Shown here: positions 1-8,508 of the stretch, in pieces
How the letters are laid out: every line of letters starts with the position of its first letter
Numbering within the stretch: position 1 is the first letter of the stretch
NCBI RefSeq assembly: GCF_013402875.1
Contig: NZ_CP058579.1
Location: 3,472,001 to 3,536,000 of the forward strand
From: Halorarum salinum
GTDB taxonomy: Archaea > Halobacteriota > Halobacteria > Halobacteriales > Haloferacaceae
DNA: 64,000 nt
Direction: 5' to 3'
The notes under the pieces: model-generated
What the model saw: the letters and a program-made list of their open reading frames with translations, nothing else
What the model was told of the DNA's origin: nothing
Databases searched by the model: none
Translations under genes and position numbers: made by a program

Positions 1-823
1 CACCGACGGGGGGTTCCTGAAACTCGACGCGCTCGGCGGCTGGGACGCCCGGGTGCTGCGCGCCCAGCGGGTCCGCGTCCACGCCGAGGACGGCGACCTC
101 GCAGGCGTCATCGGCTCGGTCCCGCCCCACACGCTCACCGAGGAGGAGCGGGAGAGGGACGACTCGGTCGATGGAGTCGTCGTCGACCTCGGCATGGGAA
201 GCGAGGACGTCGAGGCGGCCGTCTCCGTCGGCGACCTCGTGACGATGGAACAGTCGACCGTCGAACTCGGCGACTGCGTGACGGGGAAGGCGCTCGACGA
301 CCGCGTCTGTCTGTTCGCGATGCTCGAGGCGGCCGCCCGGGTCGAGGAGCCGGACGTGACGGTCCGCTTCTGTGCCACCGTCCAGGAGGAGGTCGGCCTC
401 CGCGGCGCGACCGCGCTCGGCGTCGACGTCGACCCGGACCTCGCGGTGGCGCTCGACGTGACCGTCGCGAGCGACGTCCCCGGCGTCGACGAGGACAAGC
501 AGGTCACCGAACTCGGCGAGGGCGCCGCCATCAAGCTGAAGGACTCCTCGGTCATCACGACGCCGAAGGTCCACCGGCGCCTCCGCGCGGTCGCGGAGGA
601 GGAGGGGATCGACCACCAGCTCGAGGTGCTCCCGTCGGGCGGCACCGACACGGCGGGGTTCCAGAACACGAACGGCGCAAAGCCCGTCGGGGCCATCTCC
701 GTCCCGACGCGGTACCTCCACACCGTGACGGAGACGGCCAACGGCGACGACATCGCGGCGACGGTCGACCTCCTGACCGCGTTCCTCGGCAGCGAGACGG
801 GCGAGCACGACTACTCGCTGTAA
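1..823 (+). CDS. M42 family metallopeptidase, 3' part (5' end outside window)
   Basis: The reading frame is open from the first base of the window, so the true start lies upstream; about 273 residues are visible. M42 enzymes are cytosolic dinuclear-metal aminopeptidases (TET-type) that trim peptides. Family marks are visible: metal-binding ALDDR near visible residue 97, the general-base pair in QEEVGLRGA near 128, a further metal Asp in ALDVTVASD near 150, the SGGTDTAGF segment near 214 and the last ligand His in PTRYLHT near 236. The stop is TAA. The glucanase/aminopeptidase label within M42 cannot be settled from sequence; an aminopeptidase is more likely. Confidence 0.9.
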   Translation, partial: TDGGFLKLDALGGWDARVLRAQRVRVHAEDGDLAGVIGSVPPHTLTEEERERDDSVDGVVVDLGMGSEDVEAAVSVGDLVTMEQSTVELGDCVTGKALDDRVCLFAMLEAAARVEEPDVTVRFCATVQEEVGLRGATALGVDVDPDLAVALDVTVASDVPGVDEDKQVTELGEGAAIKLKDSSVITTPKVHRRLRAVAEEEGIDHQLEVLPSGGTDTAGFQNTNGAKPVGAISVPTRYLHTVTETANGDDIAATVDLLTAFLGSETGEHDYSL

Positions 824-905
824 ACCGATCCGCCGCCACACGGCGTTCACGGTCGAACCGCGCACCGGGGGCCCACGATTTCGGCCGCCAGGCCCCCTTG
901 CGGGA

Positions 906-1060
906 GGCACCAGCACGCTCACCGCGAGGGAGGGAGGCGGGGCGAAGCCCCGCCGACCGAGCGAGCGGCCGTTTTGGCATGAACGGGTTGTGCGGGGGGT
1001 TCGACGAGCGAGCGCGCCTCCGGCGCGCGAGCGAGGAGCGACCCCCCGCAAAAGAGGTTC
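906..1060. repeat. Intergenic stem-loop repeat, family A copy 1
   Basis: The 282-bp gap 824-1105 holds no convincing gene. Its right half carries a repeat found in inverse orientation at 57861-58117. Within it are a perfect 8-bp stem with a GAA loop (936-943/947-954), an outer 10-bp stem (991-1000/1041-1050) and, nested inside that, a 7-bp stem with a TCC loop (1012-1018/1022-1028). Positions 906-979 match 58045-58117 except for one substitution and one indel. The halocyanin gene starts 46 bp downstream. Confidence 0.85.
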
Positions 1061-1105
1061 GTCGTAATCGACGGATTCACCTTGGGGAGGCGCCAACCCG
1101 CGTGC

Positions 1106-1786
1106 ATGAGCGATCAGATGGACCGCCGGAGTTTCATCCGCGCCGCCGCGGGCGCGGCGGCGCTCTCGGCCGGCGCCGGGGCCGCGTCCGCGCAGGAGGA
1201 CGGCACCGGAACGCCGTCCGGGACCGGGACCCCGAGCGGAACCGGAACGGGAACGTCGGGCGGGGACGGGACGGGTACCGCGGGCGGGAACGAGACTGGA
1301 ACCGGCGGCGGTGATGGCGGCGGTGGCGGCGGTGGCGGCGGCAGCGAGACGGTCGCCGTCGGTCCGAACGGCGACTTCGTGTTCGCGCCCGGCACCGACG
1401 AGCCGCTCAACGTCCTCCCGGGCACGACGGTGACGTTCGTCTGGGAGTCCGACAACCACAACGTCGTCGTCGACAGCCAGCCGGACGAGGCGAACTGGGA
1501 GGGCCACGAGCCCCTCGAGAACTCCGGGTTCGAGTACGAGCACACGTTCGAGACGCTCGGCACCTACGACTACTACTGTGACCCCCACCAGCAGCAGGGG
1601 ATGGTCGGCACCATCGAGGTGATGGAGGAGCTCCCCACGGAGACGGAGGCAGCCAGCGGCCCGCCGCAGCTCCCCGACTCCGCCAAGAGCCTCGGGGTCG
1701 CCGCCTTCACGGCGATGTGCGCGACGCTCGGGTTGACGTACTTCTTCACCAAGTACGGCGGGGACTACAACGTCCCCGAGGAGTAG
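1106..1786 (+). CDS. Halocyanin-type blue copper protein, Tat-exported, C-terminal membrane anchor
   Basis: Predicted 226-residue electron carrier on the outer face of the membrane. The N-terminus has a Tat motif (RRSFIR, residues 7-12) and an Ala-rich hydrophobic stretch ending near residue 30. A Gly/Thr linker of about 50 residues follows, including a polyglycine tract. The plastocyanin-like domain spans about 80-175; its copper ligands are visible as the His of DNHNVVV and the Cys, His and Met of YYCDPHQQQGM. A hydrophobic segment near the C-terminus (about 195-215) should anchor it. The start at 1106 was chosen because it puts the Tat motif at the usual place; an in-frame upstream start would add 8 residues. 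The partner oxidase or bc complex is not in the window. Confidence 0.9.
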   Translation: MSDQMDRRSFIRAAAGAAALSAGAGAASAQEDGTGTPSGTGTPSGTGTGTSGGDGTGTAGGNETGTGGGDGGGGGGGGGSETVAVGPNGDFVFAPGTDEPLNVLPGTTVTFVWESDNHNVVVDSQPDEANWEGHEPLENSGFEYEHTFETLGTYDYYCDPHQQQGMVGTIEVMEELPTETEAASGPPQLPDSAKSLGVAAFTAMCATLGLTYFFTKYGGDYNVPEE

Positions 1787-1933
1787 CGGACCGGCCACTC
1801 GTTCTTCGGCGCCCGCCGGGTCCAACGGCCGGGCCACCCGGCTGATCGTCGACCGCCCTCCGGGAGCCGAGCGACGGTTCCGCGACCGTCGCCGCACGGG
1901 TCGGCGTGCGGACCGCCGCGTCGTCCCGCGGGG

Positions 1934-2803
1934 TCAGTCGAGCACCAGCCAGGGGACGTCCACGAGCGCCGGGATGTGGGTCTCGACGTGGTGTTCCCAC
2001 ACGTCGTGTTCCCCGAACGCCTCGCCGTGGTCCGAGGTGACGACGACCCTGCCGTCGAGGTCGGTCGCGAGGTCGGCCGCCGCCTCCATCGCGAGCCGGA
2101 GGTTCTCCTCGTAGTACTGCTCTATCGTCTCCCTGAGCCCGCGGTTCCCGACGTCCAGTACGCTCCCGAGGTTCAACTCGACGAGCATGCCGAGCGCCAT
2201 CGCCATCTGGCTCTCCCCCAATCGTCGCTCGACCCGCCGACGGAGCGAGTCCACGACCGGCCAGTCGCGGCCGGCGTCCGCGGGTTCCTCGTCCGGTTCG
2301 AGGACGCCCCCGCGGATGCGTTCGAGCTTCCGCCCGCGCCCGCGGCGGAGGTACGGCGCGTGCGGCTGGAGGTAGTGGACGACCATGCCGTCGTCGTCCC
2401 GGTCCTCGTCGAGCCGTTCGCGAGCGGCCGCGGTGACAGCCTCGGGGACGACCGCGCCGAGGTCGTCGTCCCAGTCGTCCTGCCAGAGGTCGACGACCTC
2501 CCCGATGTGGTCGGCGGCGGCCCACTCGTACTCGCACGACGCCCCCCACTTCAGTTCGCTCAGCGGGATGCCGAGGCTGTTGATGAACGGGTTCGCCGAC
2601 AGATACGTCACGTCCGCGTGGTCGGTGAACGTCTTCGCGGCCCATTCGGGCGTCGCCGACCCGGGGCTCCGCCGCTTCTCCAGACTGCCGTCGAAGTACT
2701 CGTCGTACAGCTCCGCGAAGAAGTCGTACCGGCACGCGTCGAGCACGATGAGGTAGTCCCACTCCTCCTCGACGACGTTCTGGTCGGGAGCCTGCGCGGT
2801 CAT
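1934..2803 (-). CDS. Sulfatase-like (alkaline phosphatase superfamily) hydrolase
   Basis: Cytosolic-looking protein of 289 residues from the ATG at 2803; an in-frame GTG at 2818 would add five. The alkaline phosphatase/sulfatase fold is indicated by an N-terminal metal-site strand ending LDACRYDFF, a mid-protein HYLQPHAPY motif, and C-terminal TSDHGEAFGE and HVETHIP metal-binding motifs. The classic sulfatase C-x-P-x-R modification site is absent, so sulfatase activity is unproven; phosphotransfer or phosphodiester hydrolysis on a surface glycan is equally possible. The upstream gene on the same strand is a glycosyltransferase, which suggests glycan or lipid decoration. Confidence 0.75.
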   Translation of the reverse strand: MTAQAPDQNVVEEEWDYLIVLDACRYDFFAELYDEYFDGSLEKRRSPGSATPEWAAKTFTDHADVTYLSANPFINSLGIPLSELKWGASCEYEWAAADHIGEVVDLWQDDWDDDLGAVVPEAVTAAARERLDEDRDDDGMVVHYLQPHAPYLRRGRGRKLERIRGGVLEPDEEPADAGRDWPVVDSLRRRVERRLGESQMAMALGMLVELNLGSVLDVGNRGLRETIEQYYEENLRLAMEAAADLATDLDGRVVVTSDHGEAFGEHDVWEHHVETHIPALVDVPWLVLD

Positions 2804-2911
2804 CGGGTCCGTGTTCACACAGTCGGTATGTTATTGCTGTGGTTTCAGTGCACCTCGTTGATAGTTACGGCGCACCGGCCGTGAACGCGACGTTCGCAGG
2901 CGCCGACAGGC

Positions 2912-3973
2912 TCAGAACAGCCCGTAGCCGTCCACGACCTCCCGGTAGAGGTCGACGTACTCGCCGAGGACCGCGTCGTGGTCGTACGCGGCGAACCCCT
3001 CGTCGACGGCCTTCGACTCCAGGCCGCCGCAGGCGACGATCTCGTCCGCCAGTTCCCCGGGGCTCGTGACGAGTCGCCCCCGGTCGAGCCCCTCCACGAG
3101 TTCGTGGGCGCTCGATCCGGCCTGGTACTCCACGATGCCGATACAGCCGCACGCGAGCCCCCAGAGCAGTCCGGTCGCGAACGGCTCGTAGGTGGCCGTC
3201 TGGGCGAAGACGTGCGTGCCCTTGAGGATCGGCACGAACTCAGCGGGCGGCAGGTCACCGAGGAACGCCACCCGGTCGTCGATGCGGAGGTCGCGCGCGG
3301 TGCGCTCGGCGTCCCCGCGGGCGGGCCCGTCGCCGACGATCGCCGCGGTCCAGTCGCGGTCCCGCAGTTCCGCCAGCCCGAGCAGCAGCGTCCCGACGTT
3401 CGCGTCCCCGTCGAGCCTGCGGCGGTAGACGACGTCGAACTCGTCGCTGACCGGCGCGTCCCGCACGAGGTCGAAGTCGATGCTCTCGGGGACGACCCGG
3501 ACGTCCTCGGCGGCCGCGCCGTACTCGCGGACCGCAGTGCGGACCGTCTCCGAGGGCGTGAACACGACGTCGGGCTTTCTCGCCGCCTTGCGGTACTGGC
3601 CCGACGAGCCGATCTCGGGGTCCCGTTCCCACCAGTCGACGACGACGGGGGTCCGGAGGAGGCGACCGGCGGTCCTGGCGGTCGCCGCGTGGGCCGGCGG
3701 CACGTTCACCGCGTGGATCACGTCGGGGTCGACCCGCCGGAGCGCGAACGGGAGCTTCGAGCGGAACGACCCGGACGAGGGGGTCTCGGTGACCGCACGG
3801 TACTCGACGCCCTCGCGCTCGAAGCGGTCGACGGCTCCCTCCCACCACTTGGCGCCGAGCCACACCGCGTCGTGGTCCCGCGCCGCGAGCCCCTCCGCGA
3901 CGCGACGCGTCCGCCCGAGCGCCGGGCCCGTCCGGTGGTCCGGCGTGTACATCGAGACGAACGCGACTCGCAT
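2912..3973 (-). CDS. GT4-family glycosyltransferase (glycosyltransferase group 1)
   Basis: Predicted 353-residue retaining GT-B enzyme transferring a sugar from a nucleotide donor. The N-terminal acceptor half begins MRVAFVSMYTPDHRTGPA with the glycine-containing loop of the fold. The C-terminal donor half has the AIVGDGPARGDAE strand, RVAFLGDL, and the conserved acidic region FAQTATYEPFATGLLWGLA. No signal peptide or membrane helix is seen, so it should act at the cytosolic membrane face. It lies upstream of the sulfatase-like gene on the same strand with a 108-bp gap. The substrate cannot be read from sequence. The 333-bp gap beyond its start (3974-4306) contains only the repeat motif at 4076-4100. 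Confidence 0.88.
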   Translation of the reverse strand: MRVAFVSMYTPDHRTGPALGRTRRVAEGLAARDHDAVWLGAKWWEGAVDRFEREGVEYRAVTETPSSGSFRSKLPFALRRVDPDVIHAVNVPPAHAATARTAGRLLRTPVVVDWWERDPEIGSSGQYRKAARKPDVVFTPSETVRTAVREYGAAAEDVRVVPESIDFDLVRDAPVSDEFDVVYRRRLDGDANVGTLLLGLAELRDRDWTAAIVGDGPARGDAERTARDLRIDDRVAFLGDLPPAEFVPILKGTHVFAQTATYEPFATGLLWGLACGCIGIVEYQAGSSAHELVEGLDRGRLVTSPGELADEIVACGGLESKAVDEGFAAYDHDAVLGEYVDLYREVVDGYGLF

Positions 3974-4075
3974 CCTATCCCGTCGCTCTCCACGGCGCGA
4001 TAAAAATCCGTGTGGTCCGATTCTGGCGGTCGAAGGCTTGCGGAGGCGGGTACGATTCGGAGGTGACGACCGCGG

Positions 4076-4100
4076 AAGCCCCCGCGGCTCTCGGCTCGGG
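4076..4100. repeat. 25-nt intergenic motif, shared with 9702-9726
   Basis: These 25 bases match 9702-9726 at 24 positions, and a degraded relative lies at about 32202-32222. The core is AAGCCCCCGCGGC followed by CTCGGCTCGGG. It sits in the 333-bp gap 3974-4306, where I see no other gene or RNA. It is part of the family whose inverted form GCGGGGGCTTTC occurs at 10051-10061 and 38267-38278. Confidence 0.7.
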
Positions 4101-4306
4101 AGTCGAACGGTTCGCCGCCGAGTAGTCCCCGAACGTCCCGCCCAGTGGGCTGATCGGCCGTGCGAAGCGGCCTAACTACCGCTGTCGTCCGCGGCCGGTA
4201 GTCGGGGCCGCCGCCCCGGTGGACGGTCCGGATACATCGCCGTATGGGACGTGCCCCCGCTTGGCCACCCGAACGCTTTCCGTCCGTCCCGCGGTAGCAA
4301 CCCACG

Positions 4307-6193
4307 ATGAGCGACACCTCCGCCCCCGAGGAGGGGTACGACATCGAGCGGTACCTCAACGTCAGGAGCGCCCACTCGGCTGACTTCGCGCCCGACGGCG
4401 CCCTCGCGTTCCTGATGGACACGACCGGGACGCCGCAAGTGTGGACCGTCGAGGAGCCGGGCGCCTGGCCCGTCCAGCGGACGTTCTACGACGAGCGCGT
4501 CACGTTCGTCGACTGGTCGCCCGAGCGCCGGGAACTCGTGTTCGGCATGGACCAGGGCGGCAACGAGCGCGTCCAGCTCTACCGTCTGGTCCCGGACACG
4601 GGCCGGATCAGGAACCTGACCCAGCGGCCCGCGGCGAAGCACCGCTGGGGCGGCTGGCGGTCGGACGGCGACCGGTTCGCGTTCGCCTCGAACCGGCGAG
4701 ACGAGGCCGCCTTCGACGTGTACGTCCAGGACCGGGACGCGGTGGGAAGCGACGCGGAGCGCGTGTACGAGGGCGACGGCTGGCTCTCGGTCGCCGGCTG
4801 GTCCCCCGACGACGGCCGGCTGCTCGTCCACGAGGCCCACTCCAGCTTCGACCACGACCTCCACGCGCTGGAGCTCTCCTCGAAGGAGTTCGTCCACCTC
4901 ACGCCCCACGACGGGAACGCCCGCTTTCTCAGCCCCGAGTGGGGACCCGACGGCGACGCGGTGTACCTCTGTACCGACCGGGACGGCGACACCCTCCGGC
5001 TCGAACGGCTCTCGGTCGACACGGGGGAGCTGACGCCGCTCGTCGACGGCGACGGCTGGAACGTCGACGGCGTCGCCCTCGACGAGGACACGCGGCGACT
5101 CGTCTACTCCCGGAACGTGGACGGCTACACCGAACTGACGGTCGCGGACCTCGTGGCGACCGACGACGTCGAACCCCTCTCGGAACCCGACCTGCCGCGG
5201 GGGGTCGCCGGCGGCGTCTCCTTCGCCGACGACGGCGACCGGTACGCGCTCACGGTCACCGGGAGCACCGTCAACGCGAACGTCTACGTCGCCGGCACGG
5301 CGAGCGGGGCGACCGAACGATGGACGTACGCCGCCACCGCGGGCATCCCCGAGGACACGTTCGTCGAGCCGGAACTCGTCCACTACCCGACGTTCGACGA
5401 CCGCGACGTCCCGGCGTTCTTCTCGCTCCCCGACTCGCCGCACGGGGACGGCGAAGGGGCTCCGGGCGGACGGGCGGCGGCCGAGGCGGCTCCGGGCGAG
5501 CAGCCGGCGGGCGACACCCCCGTGGTGGTGGACGTCCACGGGGGGCCCGAGAGCCAGCGGCGGCCGTCGTTCAACGGCGTGAAACAGTACCTCCTCTCGC
5601 AGGGGTACGCCGTCTTCGAGCCGAACGTTCGCGGGTCGTCGGGCTACGGGAAGGCGTACACCCACCTCGACGACGTGGAGAGGCGGATGGACTCGGTCGC
5701 CGACCTGCGGGCCGGCGTCGAGTGGCTCCACGACCACCCCGAGGTCGACCCCGACCGGATCGCGGTCATGGGGGGTTCCTACGGCGGCTTCATGGTCCTC
5801 GCGGCGATGACGGAGTACCCCGACCTGTGGGCGGCGGGCGTGGACGTCGTCGGCATCGCGAACTTCGTCACCTTCCTCGAGAACACGGGCGACTGGCGTC
5901 GGGAGCTACGGGAGGCCGAGTACGGCAGCCTCGAGGAGGACCGCGAGTTCCTCGAGTCCATCTCGCCGACCAACAACGTCGACGCCATCGCCGCCCCCCT
6001 GTTCGTCCTCCACGGGGAGAACGATCCGCGCGTGCCCGTCGGCGAGGCGGAGCGGATCGTCACGGGCGCCCGCGACCAGGGCGTCCCGGTGCGGAAGCTG
6101 ATCTTCGAGGACGAGGGCCACGGCTTCTCCAAGCTGGAGAACCGCATCGAGGCGTACCGAGCGGTCGCGGAGTTCCTGGACGAACACATCTGA
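4307..6193 (+). CDS. S9 family prolyl oligopeptidase-like serine peptidase (acylaminoacyl-peptidase type)
   Basis: Predicted 628-residue cytosolic serine peptidase. The N-terminal part (to about residue 370) looks like the beta-propeller of the family, with repeated WSPDD/W..DG-type blades. The C-terminal alpha/beta hydrolase holds the catalytic Ser in GGSYGGFM (near 490), the Asp in HGENDPRVPV (near 569) and the His in DEGHGF (near 603). An Ala/Gly/Pro-rich insertion interrupts the propeller-hydrolase junction near 390. The length is normal for the family. It is transcribed divergently from the glycosyltransferase and appears monocistronic. Confidence 0.92.
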   Translation: MSDTSAPEEGYDIERYLNVRSAHSADFAPDGALAFLMDTTGTPQVWTVEEPGAWPVQRTFYDERVTFVDWSPERRELVFGMDQGGNERVQLYRLVPDTGRIRNLTQRPAAKHRWGGWRSDGDRFAFASNRRDEAAFDVYVQDRDAVGSDAERVYEGDGWLSVAGWSPDDGRLLVHEAHSSFDHDLHALELSSKEFVHLTPHDGNARFLSPEWGPDGDAVYLCTDRDGDTLRLERLSVDTGELTPLVDGDGWNVDGVALDEDTRRLVYSRNVDGYTELTVADLVATDDVEPLSEPDLPRGVAGGVSFADDGDRYALTVTGSTVNANVYVAGTASGATERWTYAATAGIPEDTFVEPELVHYPTFDDRDVPAFFSLPDSPHGDGEGAPGGRAAAEAAPGEQPAGDTPVVVDVHGGPESQRRPSFNGVKQYLLSQGYAVFEPNVRGSSGYGKAYTHLDDVERRMDSVADLRAGVEWLHDHPEVDPDRIAVMGGSYGGFMVLAAMTEYPDLWAAGVDVVGIANFVTFLENTGDWRRELREAEYGSLEEDREFLESISPTNNVDAIAAPLFVLHGENDPRVPVGEAERIVTGARDQGVPVRKLIFEDEGHGFSKLENRIEAYRAVAEFLDEHI

Positions 6194-6241
6194 GCGCGAG
6201 CGGAGTTTCCCGACGAGGGGGGCTGGCGCGCGGACGAATGA

Positions 6242-6250
6242 GTTATACTT
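6242..6250 (+). promoter_or_regulatory. Probable TATA box of the GAF/PAS gene
   Basis: TTATACTTA lies 25-33 nt before the ATG at 6275, the spacing of a leaderless or near-leaderless haloarchaeal transcript. It is a clear AT-rich island in GC-rich DNA. Confidence 0.65.
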
Positions 6251-6274
6251 ACCGAGCTATACCACCTGATTATC

Positions 6275-7456
6275 ATGCCGGACACCCTGACCGACGCGCG
6301 CGTCCTCGTCGCGGTTCCCGACGGCGCCGAGGGGGCGCGGGCGGTGTCGGAACTCGGCGAGGAACTGGGGGTGGAACCCGTCCCGAAGCGAGGGGCCATG
6401 GCGACCGAGTACCTACGGGACCTCGCGCCGACCGTCGACTGTATCGTCTGTCTCTCGGACCGTGCCGAGTGGGTGAAGGACCTCTCCGAGGCGGCCCCGA
6501 GCGTTCCGCTCATCGTCTACGGGGACCACACGCCGCCGGCCCCCGTGGACGGGATCGTCGCCAGCGACGGGGGCATGGGAACGCTCTCGAAGCGGGTGGC
6601 CGACCAGATCCGGCGGAGCCGCGAGCGCGACCGGCTCGCGGAGGCGAACGCGAAGCTGACCGCGCTGGGCGCGTACTCCAGAGAGATCACGGCCTGCGAG
6701 TCGGTCGAGGAGGTCGTCGACAACGTCGTCGACGCGGTGACCGAGGCGCTCGCGTACGGCGAGTGCGTGCTCGCGCTCGCCGAGGGCGGCATGTTCGTGC
6801 CGTACGGCGACACCCTCCCGTACGAGCCGGAGATCACGCTGACGGTCGCGGAGGGCGTCGCCGGTCGGACCTACCAGACGCAGGAGTCCCAGCTCGTCGA
6901 CAAGTACCGGACCGACCCGGACAGGAACCGGCGGGTCCCGAACGTCGGGTCGGTGGCGAGCATCCCCATCGGTGACCACGGGGTCCTGCAGGTCACCACC
7001 GAACGGACGGACGCGTTCGACGAGCGCGACCTGGAGTTCCTCGAGATCGTCGGGTCGCACGCGCGGGAGGCGCTCTCCCGGCTCCGCCGGGAATCGGTGC
7101 TCCGCGTCGAGCGCGACCGGCTCCACGCCTTCTTCGAGGGGCTCCCCGCCCCGACGGTGTACGTCGAGGCGGAGGCCGGGGACCCCCCGGTACTCGCGGA
7201 CGCCAACGCCGCCTACGACGCGGCGTTCCCGGACGCCCCCGTCGGCGAACCGGTCGAGACTGCGTTCCCGACCGAGTGCGAGCGCCGGCTGTACTGCGAG
7301 TCGATCCGGTCGGAGGGTTGTCGGAGCGTGACCGTCCGCCGGGAGACGGCGGCCGGCGGGACCGAATCGATGACGCTCGCGTTCTTCCCGGTCCAAACGC
7401 CCGGGATCGAGGCCGCCGGCTTCGGCGTGTACGTCTCGGACGTGAGCCTCCCGTAG
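6275..7456 (+). CDS. Cytosolic sensor protein with receiver-like, GAF and PAS-like regions
   Basis: Predicted 393 residues. Residues 1-110 resemble a degenerate receiver domain (ARVLVAVPDGAEGARAV, later APSVPLIVYGDHTP). A short helical linker (RRSRERDRLAEANAKL) leads to a GAF domain at about 130-270 with the typical VAEGVAGRTYQT and SVASIPIGDHGVLQV strands. The C-terminal 110 residues resemble a PAS domain. No histidine kinase core and no HTH output domain is visible, so it may work by protein contact or be a truncated relative of the haloarchaeal bacterio-opsin-activator or kinase families. The signal is unknown. Confidence 0.8.
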   Translation: MPDTLTDARVLVAVPDGAEGARAVSELGEELGVEPVPKRGAMATEYLRDLAPTVDCIVCLSDRAEWVKDLSEAAPSVPLIVYGDHTPPAPVDGIVASDGGMGTLSKRVADQIRRSRERDRLAEANAKLTALGAYSREITACESVEEVVDNVVDAVTEALAYGECVLALAEGGMFVPYGDTLPYEPEITLTVAEGVAGRTYQTQESQLVDKYRTDPDRNRRVPNVGSVASIPIGDHGVLQVTTERTDAFDERDLEFLEIVGSHAREALSRLRRESVLRVERDRLHAFFEGLPAPTVYVEAEAGDPPVLADANAAYDAAFPDAPVGEPVETAFPTECERRLYCESIRSEGCRSVTVRRETAAGGTESMTLAFFPVQTPGIEAAGFGVYVSDVSLP

Positions 7457-7501
7457 CCCGGTTCCCCGTCGCGGGACGTCCAGAACCCGTCGCTCTCCGC
7501 C

Positions 7502-7508
7502 GTTTTTC
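7502..7508 (+). terminator. T-rich candidate terminator after the sensor gene
   Basis: A five-T run follows the sensor stop codon by about 45 bp, in the short gap before the convergent RDD remnant. Archaeal termination often needs only a T tract, but the evidence is weak. Confidence 0.3.
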
Positions 7509-7537
7509 GAGGGGTTTCGGAGGCCGGGGGTCGGCCG

Positions 7538-7941
7538 CTACCGGGTCCGAACGACGACGGTGTCGGCGACGAACGTCACGATCAGGCCGACGAGGTACGG
7601 GATGCCGATGCCCAGTTGGTCCACGACGCGGAGCACGTTCCGGATCGCGGACGCGCCGTACTCACAGTCGGTCCCGTCGTCCCCGACCACGACGACGTCC
7701 ATCATGCCCTCCCGGGCGTCTGGCCTGACTCGCCCTCGAAGTAGATGAAGTAGCCGAACTGGAGGAGGAGGAACGCCGGCGTGAGCAGGAGGACGGCGCC
7801 CGCGGCCCCGCCGTCGCCCGCGAGGCCGACTCCGATCCCGACGACGACGATGCCGAGCACCGCCGCGACGACGCCGATGAGTATCGAGCCGATGACGAAC
7901 GCGACGATCCGCGCGCCGAACACCTCGCCGTGGGCGTCCAT
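7538..7941 (-). pseudogene. RDD family membrane protein broken by a single-base frameshift
   Basis: Two overlapping reading frames together give one RDD protein. The first (7941-7702) starts MDAHGEVFGARIVAFVIG, has two hydrophobic helices, and runs through FEGESGQTPGRA to a TGA. The second (7705-7538) continues with MMDVVVVGDDG, AIRNVLRVVDQLGIG and ends VADTVVVRTR. Adding one base before the second frame's ATG joins them as the normal RDD order (GxTPG-x-VVV...RxxLRxxD). The usual RQRLGDL stretch before the final VADTVVV is also missing, an in-frame deletion. Either the gene is decaying, or the sequence has an error plus a real deletion. The two frames overlap as ATGATGA, so a split, coupled pair is a less likely alternative. 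Confidence 0.8.
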
Positions 7942-7992
7942 CCGCGGTTGGGACGGCTCATGGCGGGCCGGTACCCGTCGGGAAACGAAGTC

Positions 7993-8008
7993 GTTACGGA
8001 GACGTAAC
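7993..8008. promoter_or_regulatory. Palindrome GTTACG-N4-CGTAAC between divergent genes
   Basis: A perfect 6-bp inverted repeat with a 4-nt spacer lies between the start of the RDD remnant (7941) and the mutase-subunit gene (8086). The same GTTACG/CGTAAC half-sites occur in the palindrome at 16742-16760 in opposite order. It could bind a dimeric regulator. Confidence 0.4.
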
Positions 8009-8085
8009 CAGTCGGCGTGCTCCGGGCCAGGTGGACGACACGAAAGTCCGTTAGAGTCAAACGGTCCGCCTCCGATGTTTTCGGC

Positions 8086-8508
8086 ATGAGCACCCAGGAA
8101 CGGGAGGAGCGGACGATCCGCTGTCTCATCGCCAAGGTCGGCCTCGACGGGCACGACCGGGGCGCCCACGTCATCTCGCGGGCGTTCCGCGACGCCGGCT
8201 TCGAGGTCATCTACTCCGGGCTCCACCGGGCGCCCGACGAGATCGTCCAGGCGGCCGTCCAGGAGGACGTCGACGTGCTCGGCATCTCCATCCTGTCGGG
8301 CGCTCACAACACGCTGGTGCCGAAGATCGTCGCCGGCCTGGAGGAGTACGACGCGTTCGAGGACACCCTCGTGCTCGTCGGCGGCATCGTTCCCGACGAC
8401 GACCGGGAGGAGCTGCTGGAGATGGGCGTCTCGGCCGTGTTCGGCCCCGGCACCCCGATGGAGGAGACCATCGAGTTCGTCCGCGAGAACGTCCACGAGC
8501 GGAAATGA
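8086..8508 (+). CDS. Methylmalonyl-CoA mutase, B12-binding subunit
   Basis: A 140-residue stand-alone cobalamin-binding domain, as in archaeal two-part mutases where the catalytic TIM-barrel subunit is a separate polypeptide. The base-off B12 motif DGHDRGAHV (D-x-H-x-x-G) is near residue 21. The downstream SILSGAH and GGIVPDDD / GPGTP loops that cradle the nucleotide tail are also present. The start at 8086 gives MSTQEREERTIRCLIAKVGL, the usual N-terminus. The stop overlaps the MeaB start as ATGA, so the two are probably translated together. The large catalytic subunit is not in this window. Role: succinyl-CoA/methylmalonyl-CoA interconversion in propionate and odd-chain metabolism. Confidence 0.92.
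   Translation: MSTQEREERTIRCLIAKVGLDGHDRGAHVISRAFRDAGFEVIYSGLHRAPDEIVQAAVQEDVDVLGISILSGAHNTLVPKIVAGLEEYDAFEDTLVLVGGIVPDDDREELLEMGVSAVFGPGTPMEETIEFVRENVHERK

Noticed and set aside
7702-8496. A 264-residue frame on the minus strand covering the mutase subunit
   Set aside because: Only its last 79 residues are real (the first part of the RDD gene); the rest is the complement of the B12-binding subunit.
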